From positions 310,001-374,000 of the forward strand of contig CM057064.1 in the NCBI GenBank assembly GCA_029945375.1: DNA of 64,000 nucleotides, in the 5' to 3' direction. This document shows, piece after piece, positions 61,910 to 64,000 of this stretch. The translations under genes were made by a program, and so were the position numbers. The first letter of the stretch is position 1. Each line of letters starts with the position of its first letter. Origin of the DNA: Agaricus subrufescens (taxonomy: Eukaryota; Basidiomycota; Agaricomycetes; Agaricales; Agaricaceae). The notes under the pieces were generated by a model. That model was not told the DNA's origin, searched no databases, and saw nothing but the letters and a program-made list of their open reading frames with translations.

Positions 61910-64000
61910 GTCGCCTCAAGGATTCCGATGAGTGGGATGGAGGAGAGGTGGCTTGTATAATTGAAGCAGATGAAAACAGAGAAGCTAGTATAACGGAGTA
62001 TTTGCCTATCGAGACTGAAGCATATACTACGGATGAGCTCAAACTTTTATATCTAGCAAAGAGTTTGGAAAGAAAAGGGGACTTGGATGAGAAAAAGACA
62101 TTTGAGCAGTACCTGAATATACTGTCGAGACCACACGACTTGAGAAATAAATCAGTCATGGTGGAAGAGTTGGAGGAACCAGGTGATCCTCGAGAGTTAG
62201 TGCATTGTCTGGCAAAGAAGTATAAGCCAGTCGCGCTGAAAGTCAGGCCTGTCCTAGGAGAAGTACCGGATAAATTTCGAATTGTTAGAAATATTATCGG
62301 GGATCCTCTAAAAGATATGCCGGAACTACCAAGGAGGCCATCTGAGTTCGTACCAACAGGAAGATATACTGAGGAGCGAATGTTAAAAATGGATAAAGCG
62401 CATAGTGATGGGTTTTTATGGCCCGAGGAGGTTAAGTTGATGCATTGGTTAGTCGCGGCGCAAAATGAAGCGTTCGCGTGGGATGACTTGGAGAGGGGGA
62501 GCTTCAAGAAAGAATATTTTCCTTCAGTCGAGATTCCTACTGTAACTCACACACCTTGGGTTTTGAGAAACTTGAGAATCCCACCTGCGGTTTATGATGA
62601 AGTATGTAGGATCATCCAGAGAAAGATTGATGCAGGAGTATATGAACCCTTGAATGCGTCTTATTGGTCGAGATGGTTCTGTGTAATTAAAAAGGATGGG
62701 AAGAGTCTGCGCCTAGTGCACAGTCTCGAGCCTTTGAATGAGGTTACGATCGCGCACTCAGGGCTACCACCCGTGACTGAGGAGTTGGCAATGCATTTTG
62801 CGGGTCAAGCCTGTAATGGGATACTTGATTTGTATGTGGGTTATGACGAAAGAGAAATCGCCGAGGGTTCGAGGGACCTAACGACATTCCAGACGCCGTT
62901 TGGGGCCTTACACCTGGTTACCTTGCCAATGGGATGGACTAATTCCATGCTGATCTTTCACGAGGATGTGACTTACATTCTCCGAGACGAGATTCCCGAG
63001 TTCACATTGCCATATATAGACGATGTACCAATTAGGGGCCCCACAACTAGATATGAAAACGCTGAGGGAGTACTGGAAGTCTTGCCTGATAACTCGGGGA
63101 TTAGAAAATTCATGTTTGAACATATGGAAAACGTGAATCATATTCTACAGTGAATGAAATATGCTGGGGGAACGTTCTCGGGACCTAAAACAACGATATG
63201 TGCAGATACAGTGGTTATCCTAGGATTCGAGTGTTCATATAAAGGGTGAAAGCCGAAAGCGGAAACGATCGAGAAAATTTTGAATTGGGGTGACTGTGAA
63301 AACACTACTGACTTCTGAGCTTTCTTGGGGATGGCGGTAATGTGTAGACATCACATTCGAGACTTTGTTATGAAGGTGGTTCCCTTGTATAATCTTTGCA
63401 AGAAGGGAGTTACCTTTGAGTGGGGCACGATTGAGAAAGCAGCTCAGCTCGAGATCAAAGAAGCTATCCGAGACTGTTTTCATACGAGGAATCCGAGGTT
63501 TCTGAGTGAGCAGCCAATTGTCTTAGCTGTGGACTCATCTTGGAGGGCTGTTGGGTATTACTTGTATCAGCAAGACGAGTTGGAGCCAAAAATAATTCAT
63601 TATATCAAGTTTAATTCGATATTAATGGATCCGAGGCAACAACGATATTCTCAGCCAAAGCAAGAGTTAGTGGGATTGCACATGGTGCTCAAGGAGGAGA
63701 ATTATCTACTTCAAGGATGTCGAAATCTCATAGTCGAGACTGATGCAAAGTACTTGCATGGAATGTTGAACAATGCCGGCAAGTTACTCAGTGCGACTGT
63801 GAATCGTTGGGTGGTTTATATTCGTACTCATTTCCACTTCACACTGGTTCATCAAAAGGGAAAAGGCTTTGGACCTGATGGATTGTCTCGGAGGAAATGG
63901 TATCCTGGAGATAAAGCAACTCGACAGTATGATGATGGGTCAGATGATGACGGAGAAGAAATCGAGTTGGTTAAAGAGAATGAGGGAGAAGAAGACCCTC
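61889..64000 (+). pseudogene. gypsy-1 reverse transcriptase and RNase H, right copy
   Basis: The frame is open from before the slip site to the TGA at 63151-63153. After a charged leader come RIVRNIIGDPLKDMPELPRR and IPPAVYDEVCRIIQRKIDAG. RT: WFCVIKKDGKSLRLVHSLEP, FGALHLVTLPMGWTNS, LPYIDDVPIRGP (catalytic IDD near 63013-63025). Past further TGA codons (63151, 63247, 63316), RNase H follows: LAVDSSWRAVGYYLYQQD, YSQPKQELVGLHM, IVETDAKYLHGMLNN, HFTLVHQKGKGFGPDGLSRR. Pol continues past the window end. The order gag-PR-RT-RH matches Ty3/gypsy. Confidence 0.9.
61900..61909 (+). promoter_or_regulatory. -1 ribosomal frameshift site, gypsy-1 right copy
   Basis: Heptamer A-AAT-TTT (61900-61906) in protease frame followed directly by TAA. 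In the -1 frame the ribosome reads AAA TTT TTA AGT, opening the RT polyprotein (SKFLSRL). It fits the X-XXY-YYZ slip rule and is identical in the left copy. Confidence 0.78.

Larger units (their letters stand above)
57131..64000 (+). mobile_element. gypsy-1 element, right-arm copy (runs off window)
   Basis: Plus-oriented inverted counterpart of 28735-35512. 5' LTR, primer-binding site, gag-protease, slip site, RT and RNase H are present; integrase and the 3' LTR would lie beyond 64000. Reading frames are longer than in the left copy, though with several TGA codons where the left copy keeps CGA. Confidence 0.92.

Noticed and set aside
1..64000. Alternative genetic code or selenocysteine use, suggested by many in-frame TGA codons
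   Set aside because: The TGA positions correspond to CGA or CAA in sister copies and occur beside frameshifts. Deamination decay explains them; genes such as the 346-codon KDZ C-terminal exon use normal stops.

Overview
The window looks like nuclear DNA of a TE-rich Agaricomycete (mushroom-forming basidiomycete). The evidence is short spliceosomal introns of about 48-65 bp, a KDZ transposase with a CxC2-like cysteine cluster, Agaricomycete-type Ty3/gypsy polyproteins, and Ty1/copia elements primed by half an initiator tRNA. No rRNA, tRNA, bacterial operon or clear single-copy host gene was seen. The species cannot be named from the sequence.

Layout. 1-19.4 kb is a wreck of four partial copies (A-D) of one copia family lying in both orientations. 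Four LINE-type insertions (L1-L4) interrupt or abut them. L1-L3 carry only ORF1, L1 and L3 have intact 15-16 bp target duplications, and L1, L3 and L4 share a poly(A)-ended 3' tail. A gypsy-type LTR remnant closes this block. 19.8-23.66 kb is a near-perfect palindrome (foldback-type element) with a 34-bp minisatellite in each arm and no convincing gene. 24.0-27.0 kb holds two unrecognised plus-strand genes; the second can be followed through six exons in one frame.

27-64 kb is a very large imperfect inverted repeat. Reading inward, each arm has a gypsy element (gypsy-1), then a remnant of a second gypsy (gypsy-2 LTR plus flank), then an array of about 137-bp repeats. Between the arms (44.8-54.9 kb) is a KDZ DNA-transposon core with two divergent spliced genes. 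One is an accessory gene on the minus strand and the other is a CxC2/KDZ transposase on the plus strand. Both contain tandem arrays of exon+intron units. A 6.6-kb copia element (copia-2) with a perfect 5-bp target duplication sits only in the left arm and itself contains a solo gypsy-1 LTR. The right arm runs off the window end.

Nearly every coding region is broken. Many nonsense codons are TGA where a homologous copy keeps CGA or has CAA, the signature of CpG deamination on either strand. Gypsy-1 keeps, in both arms, a canonical -1 frameshift heptamer directly before the protease-frame stop, which places RT in the -1 frame. Most items are therefore annotated as pseudogenes or mobile elements. 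The KDZ core, the exon arrays and the arm duplication are the parts most worth follow-up.
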